Assembly (NCBI RefSeq): GCF_029227915.1
Contig: NC_079887.1
Coordinates: forward strand, 4,092,001 to 4,156,000
Length of the DNA stretch: 64,000 nucleotides
Reading direction: 5' to 3'
From: Hydractinia symbiolongicarpus
Taxonomy: Eukaryota; Cnidaria; Hydrozoa; Anthoathecata; Hydractiniidae
This document shows positions 1-11,004 of this stretch, one piece after another. The number at the start of each line of letters is the position of its first letter. The first letter of the stretch is position 1. Below the pieces are notes generated by a model, which saw only the letters and a program-made list of their open reading frames with translations, did no database searches and was not told where the DNA came from. Both the position numbers and the translations under genes were made by a program.

Positions 1-39
1 TTATTTTTTCACCACTAAAACGCATGAGACTTATAGTTT

Positions 40-61
40 TTAAAAATGTTTTCATTTTTAA
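40..61. other. Same stem-loop with compensating base pair
   Basis: Here the second stem pair is T-A instead of C-G: the left arm reads TTAAAAATG and the right arm CATTTTTAA, so pairing is kept. The same double change is seen in many monomers that carry the CTTAATGAAAGAGG variant downstream, for example near 6330, 8360, 11190 and 13220. Single changes also exist (left arm T with right arm G; left arm C with right arm A, near 41890 and 46150), so covariation is partial. Confidence 0.8.
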
Positions 62-242
62 TGAGACGCTTAATGAAAGAGGTTTAATCGCCGGCAAACG
101 AAAACCCGCCATTTCCCGTAAATCCCGGGATTGGCCCGTATGGTCGAATGTATACAAAGAAAGTACCCTGTGAGTAAACTCATTTCCAGAACGATTTTTT
201 AAATTATCTTTTCACCACTAAAACGCATTAGACTTGTAGTTT

Positions 243-264
243 TCAAAAATGTTTTCATTTTTGA
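243..264. other. Intra-monomer 9-bp stem-loop (canonical example)
   Basis: The core CAAAAATG-TTTT-CATTTTTG is a perfect inverted repeat with a TTTT loop, and a flanking T-A pair extends the stem to 9 bp. It recurs at the same place in almost every monomer, about 315 times in the window. Common variants change the loop (GTTT or ATTT) or give a G-T wobble in the stem (AGAAATG, AAAAGTG). It is AT-rich and without function that I can prove. Short dyad symmetries are a known property of several centromeric satellites, so a structural role is possible but is inference. Confidence 0.85.
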
Positions 265-1999
265 TGAGACGCTGAATAAAAGAAGTTTAATCGCCGGCAA
301 ACAAAAACCTGCGATTTCCCTTAAATCCCGGACTCGGCCCGTATAGTCAAAAGTATACAAACAAAGTACCCAGGGAGTAAACTCATTTCCCGAACGATTT
401 TTTATATTATTATTTCATCCCTAAAGCCCATGAGACTTGTAGTTTTTAAAAATGTTTTCATTTTTGATGAGACGCTGAATTAAAGAAGTTTAATTGCCGG
501 CAAACGAAAACCCGCGATTTCCCGTAAATCCCGGGCTTCGCCCGTATAGTTGAATGTATATAAATAAAGTACCCAGGGAGTAAACTGATTTCCCGAACGA
601 TTTTTCAAATTATTTTTGCACCACTAAAACGCATGAGACTTGTAGTTTTCAGAAATGTTTTCATTTTTGATGAGACGCTTAATAAAAGTGGTTTAATCGC
701 CGGCAAACCAAAACCCGCGATTTCCCGTAAATCCCGGCTTGACCCGTATAGTCGAATGTTTACAAAGAAAGTACCCAGGGAGTAAACTCATTTCCCGAAC
801 GAATTTTTAAATTATTTTTTCACCACTAAAACGCATGAGACTTGTATTTTTTAAAAGTGTTTTCATTTTTGATGAGACGCTGAATTAAAGAAGTTTAATT
901 GCCGGCAAACGAAAACCCGCGATTTCCCGTAAATCCCGGGCTTCGCCCGTATAGTTGAATGTATATAAATAAAGTACCCAGGGAGTAAACTGATTTGCCG
1001 AACGATTTTTCAAATTATTTTTGCACCACTAGAACGAATTAGACTTGTAGTTTTCAAAAATGATTTCATTTTTGATGAGACGCTGAATAAAAGAAGTTTA
1101 ATCGCCGGCAAACGAAAACCTGCGATTTCCCGTAAATCTTGGACTCGGCCCGTATAGTCAAAAGTATACAAACAAAGTACCCAGGGAGTAAACTGATTTC
1201 CCGAACGATTTTTCAAATTATTTTTGCACCACTAAAACGCATGAGACTTGTAGTTTTCAGAAATGTTTTCATTTTTGATGAGACGCTTAATAAAAGTGGT
1301 TTAATCGCCGGCAAACCAAAACCCGCGATTTCCCGTAAATCCCGGGCTTGACCCGTATAGTCGAATGTTTACAAAGAAAGTACCCAGGGAGTAAACTCAT
1401 TTCCCGAACGAATTTTTAAATTATTTTTTCACCACTAAAACGCATGAGACTTGTATTTTTTAAAAGTGTTTTCATTTTTGATGAGACGCTGAATTAAAGA
1501 AGTTTAATTGCCGGCAAACGAAAACCCGCGATTTCCCGTAAATCCCGGGCTTCGCCCGTATAGTTGAATGTATATAAATAAAGTACCCAGGGAGTAAACT
1601 GATTTGCCGAACGATTTTTCAAATTATTTTTGCACCACTAGAACGAATTAGACTTGTAGTTTTCAAAAATGATTTCATTTTTGATGAGACGCTGAATAAA
1701 AGAAGTTTAATCGCCGGCAAACGAAAACCTGCGATTTCCCGTAAATCTTGGACTCGGCCCGTATAGTCAAAAGTATACAAACAAAGTACCCAGGGAGTAA
1801 ACTCATTTCCCGATCGATTTTTTATATCATTATTTCACCCCTAAAGCCCATGAAACTTGTAGTTTTTAAAAATGTTTTCATTTTTGATGAGACGCTGAAT
1901 AAAAGGAGTTTAATCGCCGGCAAACGAAAACCCACCATTTCCCGTAAACCCCAGACTCGGTCCGTATAGTCAAAAGTATACAAAGAAAGTAACCATGGA

Positions 2000-4900
2000 G
2001 TAAACTCATTTCCCGAACGATTTTTTGAATTATTTTTTCACCACTAAAACGCATGAGACTTGTAGTTTTCAAAAATGTTTTCATTTTTGATGAGACGCTG
2101 AATAAAAGAAGTTTAATCGCCGGCAAACGAAAACCCGCGACTTCCCGTAAATCCCGGACTCGGCCCGTATAGTCAAAAGTATACAAAGAAAGTACCCAGG
2201 GAGTAAACTCATTTCCCGAACGATTTTTGAAATTATTTTTTCACCACTAAAACGCATGAGACTTGTAGTTTTTAAAAATGTTTTCATTTTTGATGGGACG
2301 CTGAGTAAAAGATGTTTAATCGCCGGCAAACGAAAACCCGCGATTTCCCGTAAATCCCGGACTCGGCCCGTATAGTAAAAAGTATACAAAGAAAGTACCC
2401 AGGCAATAAACTCATTTCCCGAATGATTTAAATTATTTTTTCACCACTAAAACGCACGAGACTTGTAGTTTTCAAAAATGTTTTCATTTTTGATGAGACG
2501 CTTAATAAAAGAGGTTTAATCGCCGGCAAACCAAAACCCGCGATTTCCCGTAAATCCCGGGCTTGGCCCGCATAGTCGAATGTATACAAAGAAAGTACCC
2601 AGGGAGTAAACTAATTTCCCGAACGATTTTTTAAATTTTTTTTTCACCACTAAAACGCATGAGACTTGTAGTTTTTAAAAATGTTTTCATTTTTGATGAG
2701 ACGCTGAATAAAAGAAGTTTAATCGCCGGCAAACGAAAACCCGCAACTTCCCGTAAATCCCGGACTCGGCCCGTATAGTCGAATGTATACAAAGAAAGTA
2801 CCCTGTGAGTAAACTCATTTCCAAAACGATTTTTTAAAGTATCTTTTCACCACTAAAACGCATGAGACTTGTAGTTTTCAAAAATGTTTCCATTTTTGAT
2901 GAGACGCTGAATAAAAGAAGTTTAATCGCCGGCAAACGAAAACCCGCCATTTCCCGTAAACCCCGGACTCGGCCCGTATAGTCAAAAGTATACGAAGAAA
3001 GTACCCAGGGAGTAAACTCATTTCCAGAACGATTTTTTAAATTATCTTTTCACCACTAAAACGCATGAGACTTGTAGTTTTCAAAAATGTTTTCATTTTT
3101 GATGGCACGCTGAATAAAAGAAGTTTAATCGCCGGCAAACGAAAACCCGCGATTTCCCGTAAATCCCGGACTCGGCCCGTATAGTCAAAAGTATACAAAG
3201 AAAGTACCCAGGGAGTAAACTCATTTCCCGAACGATTTTTTAAATTATTTTTTCACCACTAAAACGCATGAGACTTGTAGTTTTCAAAAATGTTTTCATT
3301 TTTGATGGGACGCTGAATAAAAGAAGTTTAATCGCCGGCAAACGAAAACCTGCGATTTCCCGTAAATCCCGGAATCGGCCCGTATAGTAAAAAGTATACA
3401 AAGAAAGTACCCAGGCAATAAACTCATTTCCCGAACGATTTAAATTATTTTTTCACCACTAAAACGCATGAGACTTGTAGTTTTCAAAAATGTTTTCATT
3501 TTTGATGAGACGCTTAATAAAAGAGGTTTAATCGCCGGCAAACGAAAACCCGCGATTTCCCGTAAATCCCGGGCTTAGCCCGCATAGTCGAATGTATACA
3601 AAGAAAGTACCCAGGGAGTAAACTAATTTCCCGAACGATTTTTTAAATTTTTTTTTCACCACTAAAACGCATAAGACTTGTAGTTTTTAAAAATGTTTTC
3701 ATTTTTGATGAGACGCTGAATAAAAGAAGTTTAATCGCCGGCAAACGAAAACCCGCGACTTCCCGTAAATCCCGGACTCGGCCCGTATATTCGAATGTAT
3801 ACAAAGAAAGTACCCTGTGAGTAAACTCATTTCCAAAACGATTTTTTAAAGTATCTTTTCACCACTAAAACGCATGAGACTTGTAGTTTTCAAAAATGTT
3901 TTCATTTTTGATGAGACGCTGAATAAAAGAAGTTTAATCGCCGGCAAACGAAAACCCGCCATTTCCCGTAAACCCCGGACTCGGCCCGTATAGTCAAAAG
4001 TATAAAAAGAAAGTACCCAGGGAGTAAACTCATTTCCCGAACGATTTTTGAAATTATTTTTTCACCACTAAAACGCATGAGACTTGTAGTTTTCAAAAAT
4101 GTTTTCATTTTTGATGGGACACTGAATAAAAGAAGTTTAATCGCCGGCAAACGAAAACCCGCGATTTCCCGTAAATCCCGGACTCGGCCCGTATAGTAAA
4201 AAGTATACAAAGAAAGTACCCAGGCAATAAACTCATTTCCCGAACGATTTAAATTATTTTTTCACCACTAAAACGCATGAGACATGTAGTTTTCAAAAAT
4301 GTTTTCATTTTTGATGAGACGCTTAATAAAAGAGGTTTAATCGCCGGCAAACGAAAACCCGCGATTTCCCGTAAATCCCGGGCTTGGCCCGCATAGTCGA
4401 ATGTATACAAAGAAAGTACCCAGGGAGTAAACTAATTTTCCGAACGATTTTTTAAATTTTTTTTTCACCACTAAAACGCATGAGACTTGTAGTTTTTAAA
4501 AATGTTTTCATTTTTGAAGAGACGCTGAATAAAAGAAGTTTAATCGCTGGCAAACGAAAACCCGCAACTTCCCGTAAATCCCGGACTCGGCCCGCATAGT
4601 CAATTGTATACAAAGAAAGTACCCTGTGAGTAAACTCATTTCCAAAACGATTTTTTAAAGTATCTTTTCACCACTAAAACGCATGTGACTTGTAGTTTTC
4701 AAAAATGTTTCCACTTTTGATGAGACGCTGAATAAAAGAAGTTTAATCGCCGGCAAACGAAAACCCGCCATTTCCCGTAAACCCCGGACTCGGCCCGTAT
4801 AGTCAAAAGTATACGAAGAAAGTAACCAGGGAGTAAACTCATTTCCAGAAGGATTTTTTAAATTATCTTTTCACCACTAAAACGCATGAGACTTGTAGTT

Positions 4901-6900
4901 TTCAAAAATGTTTTCATTTTTGATGGGACGCTGAATAAAAGAAGTTTAATCGCCGGCAAACGAAAACCCGCCATTTCCCGTAAACCCCGGACTCGGCCCG
5001 TATAGTCAAAAGTATACGAAGAAAGTAACCAGGGAGTAAACTCATTTCCAGAACGATTTTTTAAATTATCTTTTCACCACTAAAACGCATGAGACTTTGT
5101 AGTTTTCAAAAATGTTTTCATTTTTGATGGGACGCTGAATAAAAGAAGTTTAATCGCCGGCAAACGAAAACCCGCGATTTCCCGTAAATCCCGGACTCAG
5201 CCCGTATAGTAAAAAATATACGAAGAAAGTACCCAGGCAATAAACTCATTTCCCGAACGATTTAAATTATTTTTTCACCACTAAAACGCATGAGACTTGT
5301 AGTTTTCAAAAATGTTTTCATTTTTGATGAGACGCTTAATAAAAGAGGTTTAATCGCCGGCAAACGAAAACCCGCGATTTCCTGTAAATCCCGGGCTTAG
5401 CCCGCATAGTCGAATGTATACAAAGAAAGTACCCAGGGAGTAAACTAATTTCCCGAACGATTTTTTAAATTTTTTTTTCACCACTAAAACGCATGAGACT
5501 TGTAGTTTTTAAAAATGTTTTCATTTTTGATGAGACGCTGAATAAAAGAAGTTTAATCGCCGGCAAACGAAAACCAGCGACTTCCCGTAAATCCCGGACT
5601 CGGCCCGTATAGTCGAATGTATACAAAGAAAGTACCCTGTGAGTAAACTCATTTCCAAAACGATTTTTCAAAGTATCTTTTCACCACTAAAACGCATGAG
5701 ACTTGTAGTTTTCAAAAATGTTTTCATTTTTGATGAGACGCTGAATAAAAGAAGTTTAATCGCCGGCAAACGAAAACCCGCCATTTCCCGTAAACCCCGG
5801 ACTCGGCCCGTATAGTCAAAAGTATACAAAGAAAGTACCCAGGCAGTAAACTCATTTCCCGAACGATTTTTTATATTATTTTTTCACCACTAACACGCAT
5901 GAGACTTGTAGTTTTCAAAAATGTTTTCATTTTTGATGGGACGCTGAATAAAAGAAGTTTAATCGCCGGCAAACGAAAACCCGCGATTTCCCGTAAATCC
6001 CGGACTTGGCCGTATAGTCAAAAGTATACAAAGAAAGTACCCAGGGAGTAAACTCATTTCTCAAACGATTTCTTAAATTATTTTTTCATCACTAAAAGGC
6101 ATGAGACTTGTAGTTTTCAAAAATGGTTTCATTTTTGATGAGACGCTTAATAAAAGAGGTTTAATCGCCGGCAAACGAAAACCCGCGATTTCCCGTAAAT
6201 CCCGGGCTTGTCGCGTAGAGTCGAATGTATACAAAGAAAGTACCCTGTGAGTAAACTCATTTCCAGAACGATTTTGTAAATTATTTTTTCACCACTAAAA
6301 CGCATGAGACTTGTAGTTTTTAAAAATGTTTTCATTTTTAATGAGACGCTTAATGAAAGAGGTTTAATCGCCGGCAAACGAAAACCCGCCATTTCCCGTA
6401 AATCCTGGGATTGGCCCGTAGAGTCGAATGTATACAAAGAAAGTAACCTGTGAGTAAACTCATTTCCAGAACGATTTTGTAAATTATCTTTTCACCACTA
6501 AAACGCATGAGACTTGTAGTTTTCAAAAATGTTTTCATTTTTGATGGGACGCTGAATAAAAGAACTTTAATCGCCGGCAAACGAAAACCCGCGATTTCCC
6601 GTAAATCCCGGACTCGGCCCGTATAGTAAAAAGTATACAAAGAAAGTACCCAGGCAATAAACTCATTTCCCGAACGATTTAAATTATTTTTTCACCACTA
6701 AAACGCATGAGACTTGTAGTTTTCAAAAATGTTTTCATTTTTGATGAGACGCTTAATAAAAGAGGTTTAATCGCCGGCAAACGAAAACCCGCGATTTCCC
6801 GTAAATCCCGGGCTTGGCCCGCATAGTCGAATGTATACAAAGAAAGTACCCAGGGAGTAAACTAATTTCCCGAACGATTTTTTAAATTTTTTTTTCACCA
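2000..6900 (+). repeat. Satellite block 2: 5/4/5/7-step arrangement with 200-bp monomers
   Basis: Monomers with CAGGCAATAAACTC followed by a 3-bp deletion in the T run (ACGATTTAAATT instead of ACGATTTTTTAAATT) recur at 2401, 3413, 4222, 5235 and 6652. The steps are 1012, 809, 1013 and 1417 bp, that is 5, 4, 5 and 7 monomers minus the 3-bp deletion and single-base changes. Each is followed by the same class order: a CCCGCATAGTCG monomer, one with a long T run before CACCACT, then one with AAAGTATCTTTTC. A one-base insertion (GACTTTGTAG near 5094) and a one-base deletion (TTGGCCGTATAG near 6006) account for the remaining offsets. No gene is present. Confidence 0.85.
2055..2257 (+). repeat. Representative 203-bp monomer
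   Basis: This unit starts at GAGACTTGTAG and ends just before the next one, exactly 203 bp later. In order it holds: an AT-rich stem-loop (about monomer positions 15-36); the conserved GATGAGACGCTGAATAAAAG; a GC-rich core (about 64-123) with GCCGGC, ACCCGCG, TTCCCGTAAA and a short CGG...CCG stem; the palindrome GTATAC; GTACCCAGGGAGTAAACT; CCCGAACGA; and an AT-rich tail with two long T runs. The GCCGGC site is present in nearly every monomer, so the family should give a 203-bp ladder with an enzyme cutting there if the site is unmethylated. Class differences between monomers are mostly single-base changes. The start is a convention, since an array has no natural phase. Confidence 0.95.
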
Positions 6901-8162
6901 CTAAAACGCATGAGACTTGTAGTTTTTAAAAATGTTTTCATTTTTAATGAGACGCTTAATGAAAGAGGTTTAATCGCCGGCAAACGAAAACCCGCGAATT
7001 CCCGTAAATCCCGGACTTGGCCCGTATAGTCAAAAGTATACAAAGAAAGTACCGAGGGAGTAAACTCATTTCCAAAACGATTTTTTAAAGTATCTTTTCA
7101 CCACTAAAACGCATGAGACTTGTAGTTTTCAAAAATGTTTTCATTTTTGATGAGACGCTGAATAAAAGAAGTTTAATCGCCGGCAAACGAAAACCCGCTA
7201 TTTCCCGTAAACCCCGGACTCGGCCCGTATAGTCAAAAGTATACAAAGAAAGTACCCAGGCAGTAAACTCATTTCCCGAACGATTTTTTATATTATTTTT
7301 TCACCACTAAAACGCATGAGACTTGTAGTTTTCAAAAATGTTTTCATTTTTGATGGGACGCTGAATAAAAGAAGTTTAATCGCCGGTAAACGAAAACCCG
7401 CGATTTCCCGTAAATCCCGGACTTGGCCGTATAGTCAAAAGTATACAAAGAAAGTACCCAGGGAGTAAACTCATTTCTCAAACGATTTTTTAAATTATTT
7501 TTTCATCACTAAAAGGCATGAGACTTGTAGTTTTTAAAAATGGTTTCATTTTTGATGAGACGCTTAATAAAAGAGGTTTAATCGCCGGCAAACGAAAACC
7601 CGCGATTTCCCGTAAATCCCGGGCTTGTCTCGTAGAGTCGAATGTATACAAAGAAAGTACCCTGTGAGTAAACTCATTTCCAGAACGATTTTGTAAATTA
7701 TTTTTTCACCACTAAAACGCATAAGACTTGTAGGTTTCAAAAATGTTTTCATTTTTGATCCGACGCTGAATAAAAGAAGTTTAACCGCCGGCAAACGAAA
7801 ACTCGCGATTTCCCGTAAATCCCGGGCTTGGCCGGTATAGTCAAAAGTATACAAAGAAAGTACCCAGGGAGTAAACTCATTTCTCAAACGATTTTTTAAA
7901 TTATTTTTTCATCACTAAAAGGCATGAGACTTGTAGTTTTCAAAAATGGTTTCATTTTTGATGAGACGCTTAGTAAAAGAGGTTTAATCGCCGGCAAACG
8001 AAAACCCGCGATTTCCCGTAAATCCCGGGCTTGCCCCGTATAGTTGAATGTATACAAAGAAAGTACCCAGGGAGTAAACTCATTTCCCGAACGATTTTTT
8101 AAATTTTTTTTTCACCTTTAAAACGCATGAGACTTTTAGTTTTCAAAAATGTTTTCATTTTT
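6900..8162 (+). repeat. Satellite block 3: forerunner of the 14-mer
   Basis: This stretch carries monomers with TTTCTCAAACG and CATCACTAAAAGGCATGAG (7511 and 7917; an earlier one at 6094) and one with CATAAGACTTGTAGGTTTC plus GATCCGACG (7721). The same classes occur in the 14-monomer units that follow, but here the distance from the GATCCGACG monomer to the next GATGACACG marker is 442 bp, against 645 bp in the first full unit, so one monomer is absent. I read it as a shortened copy of the downstream unit. No gene is present. Confidence 0.75.
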
Positions 8163-11004
8163 GATGACACGCTTAAGGAAAGAGGTTTAATCGCCGGCAA
8201 ACGAAAACCCGCCATTTCCCGTAAATCCCGGGCTTGGCCCGTAGAGTCGAATGTATACAAAGAAAGTACCCTGTGAGTAAACTCATTTCCAGAACGATTT
8301 TGTAAATTATTTTTTCACCACTAAAACGCATGAGACTTGTAGTTTTTAAAAATGTTTTCATTTTTAATGAGACGCTTAATGAAAGAGGTTTCATCGCCGG
8401 CAAACGAAAACCCGCCATTTCCCGTAAATCCTGGGATTGGCCCGTATGGTCGAATGTATACAAAGAAAGTACCCTGTGAGTAAACTCATTTCCAGAACGA
8501 TTTTTTAAATTATCTTTTCACCACTAAAACGCATGAGACTTGTAGTTTTCAAAAATGTTTTCATTTTTGATGAGACGCTGAATAAAAGAAGTTTAATCGC
8601 CGGCAAACAAAAACCTGCGATTTCCCGTAAATCCCGAACTCGGCCCGTATAGTCAAAAGTATACAAACAAAGTACCCAGGGAGTAAACTCATTTCCCGAA
8701 CGATTTTTTATATTATTATTTCATCCCTAAAGCCCATGAGACTTGTAGTTTTTAAAAAAGTTTTCATTTTTGATGAGACGCTGAATAAAAGGAGTTTAAT
8801 CGCCGGCAAACGAAAAGCCGCCATTTCCCGTAAACCCCGGACTCGGTCCATATAGTCAAAAGTATACAAAGAAAGTAACCAGGGAGTAAACTCATTTCCC
8901 GAACGATTTTTTAAATTATTTTTTCATCCCTAAAGCCCATGAGACTTGTAGTTTTTAAAAATGTTTTCATTTTTGATGAGACGCTGAATAAAAGGAGTTT
9001 AATCGCCGGCAAACGAAAACCCGCCATTTCCCGTAAACCCCGGACTCGGTCCATATAGTCAAAAGTATACAAAGAAAGTAACCAGGGAGTAAACTCATTT
9101 CCCGAACGATTTTTTAAATTATTTTTTCACCACTAAAACGCATGAGACTTGTAGTTTTCAAAAATGTTTTCATTTTTGATGAGACGCTGAATAAAAGAAG
9201 TTTAATCGCCGGCAAATGAAAACCCGCGACTTCCCGTAAATCCCGGACTCGGCCCGTATAGTCAAAAGTATACAAAGAAAGTACCCAGGGAGTAAACTCA
9301 TTTCCCGAACGATTTTTTAAATTATTTTTTCACCACTAAAACGCATGAGACTTGTAGTTTTCAGAAATGTTTTCATTTTTGATGAGACGCTTAATAAAAG
9401 TGGTTTAATCGCCGGCAAACGAAAACCCGCGATTTCCCGTAAATCCCGGGCTTGACCCGTATAGTCGAATGTTTACAAAGAAAGTACCCAGGGAGTAAAC
9501 TCATTTCCCGAACGAATTTTTAAATTATTTTTTCACCACTAAAACGCATGAGACTTGTATTTTTCAAAAGTGTTTTCATTTTTGATGAGACGCTGAATTA
9601 AAGAAGTTTAATTGCCGGCAAACGAAAACCCACGATTTCCCGTAAATCCCGGGCTTGGCCCGTACAGTAGAATGTATATAAAGAAAGTACCCAGGGAGTA
9701 AACTGATTTTCAGAATGATTTTTCAAATTATTTTTGCACCACTAGAACGAATGAGACTTGTAGTTTTCAAAAATGATTTCATTTTTGATGAGACGCTGAA
9801 TAAAAGAAGTTTAATCGCCGGCAAACGAAAACCTGCGATTTCCCGTAAATCTTGGACTCGGCCCGAATAGTCAAAAGTATACAAACAAAGTACCCAGGGA
9901 GTAAACTCATTTCCCGAACGATTTTTTATATTACTATTTCACCCCTAAAGCCCATGAGACTTGTAGTTTTTAAAAATGTTTTCATTTTTGATGAGACGCT
10001 GAATAAAAGGGGTTTAATCGCCGGCAAACGAAAACCCGCCATTTCCCGTAAACCCCGGACTCGGTCCGTATAGTCAAAAGTATACAAAGAAAGTAACCAG
10101 GGAGTAAACTCATTTCCTGATCGATTTTTTAAATTATTTTTTCAAAACTAAAACGCATGAGACTTGTAGTTTTCAAAAATGGTTTCATTTTTGATGAGAC
10201 GCTTAATAAAAGAGGTTTAATCGCCGGCAAACGAAAACCCGCAATTTCCCGTAAATCCCGGGCTTGTCTCGTAGAGTCGAATGTATACAAAGAAAGTACC
10301 CTGTGAGTAAACTCATTTCCAGAACGATTTTGTAAATTATTTTTTCACCACTAAAACGCATAAGACTTGTAGGTTTCAAAAATGTTTTCATTTTTGATCC
10401 GACGCTGAATAAAAGAAGTTTAACCGCCGGCAAACGAAAACTCGCGATTTCCCGTAAATCCCGGGCTTGGCCGGTATAGTCAAAAGTATACAAAGAAAGT
10501 ACCCAGGGAGTAAACTCATTTCCAAAACGATTTTTTAAAGTATCTTTTCATCACTAAAACGCATGAGACTTGTAGTTTTTAAAAATGTTTTCATTTTTAA
10601 TGAGACGCTTAATGAAAGAGGTTTAATCGCCGGCAAACGAAAACCCGCGATTTCCCGTAAATCCCGGACTTGGCCCTTATAGTCAAAAGTATACAAAGAA
10701 AGTACCCAGGGAGTAAACTCATTTCTCAAACGATTTTTTAAATTATTTTTTCATCACTAAAAGGCATGAGACTTGTAGTTTTCAAAAATGGTTTCATTTT
10801 TGATGAGACGCTTAGTAAAAGAGGTTTAATCGCCGGCAAACGAAAACCCGCGATTTCCCGTAAATCCCGGGCTTGCCCCGTATAGTTGAATGTATACAAA
10901 GAAAGTACCCAGGGAGTAAACTCATTTCCCGAACGATTTTTTAAATTTTTTTTTCACCACTAAAACGCATGAGACTTTTAGTTTTCAAAAATGTTTTCAT
11001 TTTT
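8163..11004 (+). repeat. 14-mer higher-order repeat, unit U1 (2842 bp, full)
   Basis: The unit is bounded by the rare marker GATGACACGCTTAAGG, found at 8163, 11005, 13035, 15877 and 17298. U1 is exactly 14 x 203 bp. In order it contains the marker monomer, a TTTTTAATGAGACGC monomer, two CATCCCTAAAGCCC monomers, an AAATGAAAACCCGCGAC monomer, a CAGAAATG monomer, a CTTGTATTTTTC monomer, the ACTAGAACGAATGAG monomer, the CTTGGACTCGGCCCGAATAG join near 9852, and the GATCCGACG monomer near 10360. It is the reference against which U2, U4 and U5 are deletion or partial copies. Confidence 0.88.
10056..10068. other. Second small stem in the GC core, CGGAC/GTCCG form
   Basis: CGGAC-TCG-GTCCG is a perfect 5-bp inverted repeat with a 3-base loop. 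It occupies the same place as CGGGC-TTG-GCCCG in other monomers. A 5-bp stem is short, and mixed forms that break or weaken one pair (CGGAC with GCCCG, CGGGC with GTCCG) are also common, so structure is possible rather than shown. Confidence 0.65.

Larger units (their letters stand above)
1..2000 (+). repeat. Satellite block 1: mixed monomers with doubled 609-bp trimer
   Basis: The block opens inside a monomer. From about 580 to 1796 a three-monomer unit occurs twice in tandem (about 580-1187 and 1188-1796). The first copy is 608 bp because one G is missing in the CCCGG run near 757. Shared rare markers are GGCAAACCAAAACCCG, CTTGTATTTTTTAAAAGTG and the ACTAGAACGAATTAGAC boundary. The unit ends where CTGATTTCCCGAACG becomes CTCATTTCCCGATCG. 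No gene or other element is present. Confidence 0.85.
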
